Source of the DNA: JAJYSO01 sp964495935
GTDB taxonomy: Bacteria > Bacteroidota > Bacteroidia > Flavobacteriales > Flavobacteriaceae
Assembly (NCBI GenBank): GCA_964495935.1
Contig: CAZBXQ010000007.1
Location: 1-64,000, forward strand
Direction: 5' to 3'
Length of the DNA stretch: 64,000 nt
Part shown: one piece after another, positions 62,249 to 64,000 of the stretch
How the letters are laid out: every line of letters starts with the position of its first letter
Numbering within the stretch: position 1 is the first letter of the stretch
The notes under the pieces: model-generated
Database searches by the model: none
Told to the model about the DNA's origin: nothing
Seen by the model: only the letters and a program-made list of their open reading frames with translations
Translations under genes and position numbers: made by a program

Positions 62249-64000
62249 TTAGTAATGATAGCGTACAAAACCTTCTAAGGCGGCATATTCGGGGAGGCCG
62301 AGTTTGTCATATAGATGCGCCGTCTCAGCGGTTCGATCTTCTACGCGTTGCCAGAATTCGCGTTTGTCCTCTCCTTGAAAGGGAACAGAGTCTTTCTGAC
62401 TTTGGTGAATCAGGATTCCGTTTCGTTTTTGGATGACTTGATCCGGACTCATAGGAATCGCCATTTCGATTTCATAGGGATCAAACTCTTGCCAAGCTCC
62501 GCGATAAAGCCAAACCCAGCAATCTTTCATAAAATCCTCATTCTTCAACCGCTCAAGAGCTTCAAAAATGATATCGAGGCATACCTTGTGGGTGCCATGG
62601 GGGTCGGCAAGATCGCCGGCAGCGTAGATTTGATGGGGTTTGATTTCCCGAATGATATCCATTACGATTTTTACATCTTTTTCACTGGGCGGATTTTTTT
62701 CGATTTTTCCGGTTTCATAGAAAGGTAGGTTCAGAAAGTGTGCTCGATCATCCGTTAGGCCTACGTATCGACAGGTGGCCCGCGCTTCACAGCGACGAAT
62801 CAGCCCTTTTATTTCCCGAATGTCGGAGGTGTCGGGGGCTCCTTGTTTTTTGGTTTTAAAGAATTCCCGTGCTTCCTCAAGAATCTTCACACTTGGGGTA
62901 TCTTTAACGTCAAAAAGTTGATCGTAACCTACCGCAAAATCCAGAAAACGCTCTACAAAATCATCTCCAACGGCAATGTTTCCCGAGGTTTGATAAGCCA
63001 CGTGAACCTCATGACCCTGTTCGTGCAATCGAATAAAGGTTCCGCCCATGGAAATGATATCGTCATCGGGATGCGGAGAAAAGATGAGAACGCGTTTGCT
63101 GGCCGGCGTTGATCGCTCGGGGTGCCCGATGATGTTCACGTTGGGCTTTCCGCCCGGCCATCCGGTAATCGTTCTCTTCATGCCGTTAAAGACATCCAGA
63201 TTAATGTCATAAGCGGTTCCGTATTCATCCAAGAGTTCACTCAGGCCGTGGTCGTGGTAATCCTGGTCGGTTAACATCAGAATGGGTTTATCCAGTTCTA
63301 ACGCCAAAGAACAAACGGCTTTCCAGATCAATTTTTCATCCCATTTTATGGCACCGGTTAACCAGGGCTTTGTTTTCCGGGTAAGAGTCTGAGAGGTCGG
63401 TTCGTCAATAACAAATAGGCAGTTGGTGTGGTTTTGGAGAAGGGAAGCGGGAACCATTTCGGTTTGATGCTCTTCTACCGATTTTCGAATGGCATCGGTT
63501 TTCTGTTCTCCCCAGGCCATTAAAATAATTTTTTTGGCCTGCATAATAGTTTTAATTCCTGTAGTGACGGCCATTCGGGGAACGTCCATCAGGCGGGAAA
63601 AGTGAGGGGCATTGGCCAGCCGAGTGTGATTTTCAAGAGGGATTAGCCGGGTCGTAGAGTGTTTACTTGATCCGGGTTCGTTAAACCCGATATGACCGTT
63701 CTGACCGATTCCCAATATTTGGAGATCAATGCCGCCGGCATCTTCAATCGCTTTTTCATAGGCTTGGCACGTTCTTTTTAAGGACTCTTTGGGGACATCG
63801 CCATCGGGAACGTGAATGTTTTCGGGGTTGATGTCAATGTGATCAAAAAGCTGTTGCTGCATAAAATAATGATAGCTGTTTACATCCTCCGGACGCATGG
63901 GGTAGTATTCGTCCAAGTTGAACGTAATAACATTTTTGAAGCTTAATCCTTCTTCTTTATGCAGACGAATAAGTTCATTATAGAGGGCAATCGGAGTCGA
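62249..64000 (-). CDS. nagB: Glucosamine-6-phosphate deaminase fused to a PIG-L/LmbE-like domain (5' end outside window)
   Basis: The reading frame continues past the window edge; the TTG at 63916 is inside the frame (FNLDEYYPM) and is not the start. At least 583 residues are visible. The N-terminal part is NagB, which turns glucosamine 6-phosphate into fructose 6-phosphate and ammonia: STPIALYNEL, NLDEYYPM, and the active-site stretch LGIGQNGHIGFNEPGSS. The C-terminal part (from about 265 residues after the TTG) has the PIG-L deacetylase motif SPHPDDDIISMGG and a partner His in DPHGTHKV. This two-domain form is regular in Bacteroidota. The fused domain may remove N-acetyl groups, which is inference. 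Confidence 0.93.
   Translation of the reverse strand, partial: STPIALYNELIRLHKEEGLSFKNVITFNLDEYYPMRPEDVNSYHYFMQQQLFDHIDINPENIHVPDGDVPKESLKRTCQAYEKAIEDAGGIDLQILGIGQNGHIGFNEPGSSKHSTTRLIPLENHTRLANAPHFSRLMDVPRMAVTTGIKTIMQAKKIILMAWGEQKTDAIRKSVEEHQTEMVPASLLQNHTNCLFVIDEPTSQTLTRKTKPWLTGAIKWDEKLIWKAVCSLALELDKPILMLTDQDYHDHGLSELLDEYGTAYDINLDVFNGMKRTITGWPGGKPNVNIIGHPERSTPASKRVLIFSPHPDDDIISMGGTFIRLHEQGHEVHVAYQTSGNIAVGDDFVERFLDFAVGYDQLFDVKDTPSVKILEEAREFFKTKKQGAPDTSDIREIKGLIRRCEARATCRYVGLTDDRAHFLNLPFYETGKIEKNPPSEKDVKIVMDIIREIKPHQIYAAGDLADPHGTHKVCLDIIFEALERLKNEDFMKDCWVWLYRGAWQEFDPYEIEMAIPMSPDQVIQKRNGILIHQSQKDSVPFQGEDKREFWQRVEDRTAETAHLYDKLGLPEYAALEGFVRYHY

Noticed and set aside
1..64000. tRNA, rRNA or riboswitch genes
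   Set aside because: No tRNA-like cloverleaf, rRNA segment or known riboswitch core was recognised by eye; a covariance-model scan would be needed to exclude them fully.

Overview
The window comes from a Bacteroidota chromosome, most likely a marine or salt-adapted member of the Flavobacteriaceae. The evidence is the type IX secretion plug gene next to pyrG and yidC, a complete Na+-NQR operon, several TAnnTTTG promoter boxes just upstream of start codons, lipoproteins and C-terminal outer-membrane barrels, and arrays of about 790-residue MacB/FtsX-type permeases. No rRNA, tRNA, CRISPR array, integrase or transposase gene was seen.

Region 1 (1-21919) is one large ABC-transporter locus on the + strand. 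It holds one HlyD-type adaptor, seven paralogous permeases, two ATPases and, near its end, a secreted protein built from 34-residue SDYY repeats. The DNA upstream carries three TCGAACA half-sites and a sigma-54-like -24 element. Several gaps between the genes hold GC-rich palindromes with the core ACGGCCGT, and others hold REP-like inverted repeats. This is the most unusual part of the window. TolC is not in view, and the substrate is unknown.

Region 2 (22111-28744) has uvrA, a LOG-family hydrolase, and an M1-peptidase-like protein fused to an outer-membrane barrel that appears to have lost its catalytic HExxH motif. Region 3 (28841-33087, - strand) is an ECF sigma, membrane-anchored anti-sigma-like and outer-membrane protein operon, followed by a small secreted lipocalin-like protein. 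Region 4 (33194-38121) has a LysR regulator with a YeiH-type exporter and an M28B peptidase. Two copies of a 153-160 bp MITE with matching terminal inverted repeats and 3-bp target duplications flank this block.

Region 5 (38273-45156, - strand) is largely housekeeping: a small DUF4258-like protein, alanine dehydrogenase, YidC, CTP synthase, a DUF3820 protein and the T9SS plug protein. Region 6 (45337-52364) is nqrABCDEF followed by a lipid-kinase-like gene. Region 7 (52711-57814) has a serine hydrolase lipoprotein, folE, cysS, yidD, lgt and a DUF192 lipoprotein. Region 8 (58016-64000, - strand) has a methyltransferase, methionine aminopeptidase, a thioredoxin-like protein with a CxxS site, an amidohydrolase lipoprotein and a NagB/PIG-L fusion cut by the window edge.

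The calls rest on motifs read by eye and on family knowledge. No database search was run, and membrane-segment and residue positions are approximate.
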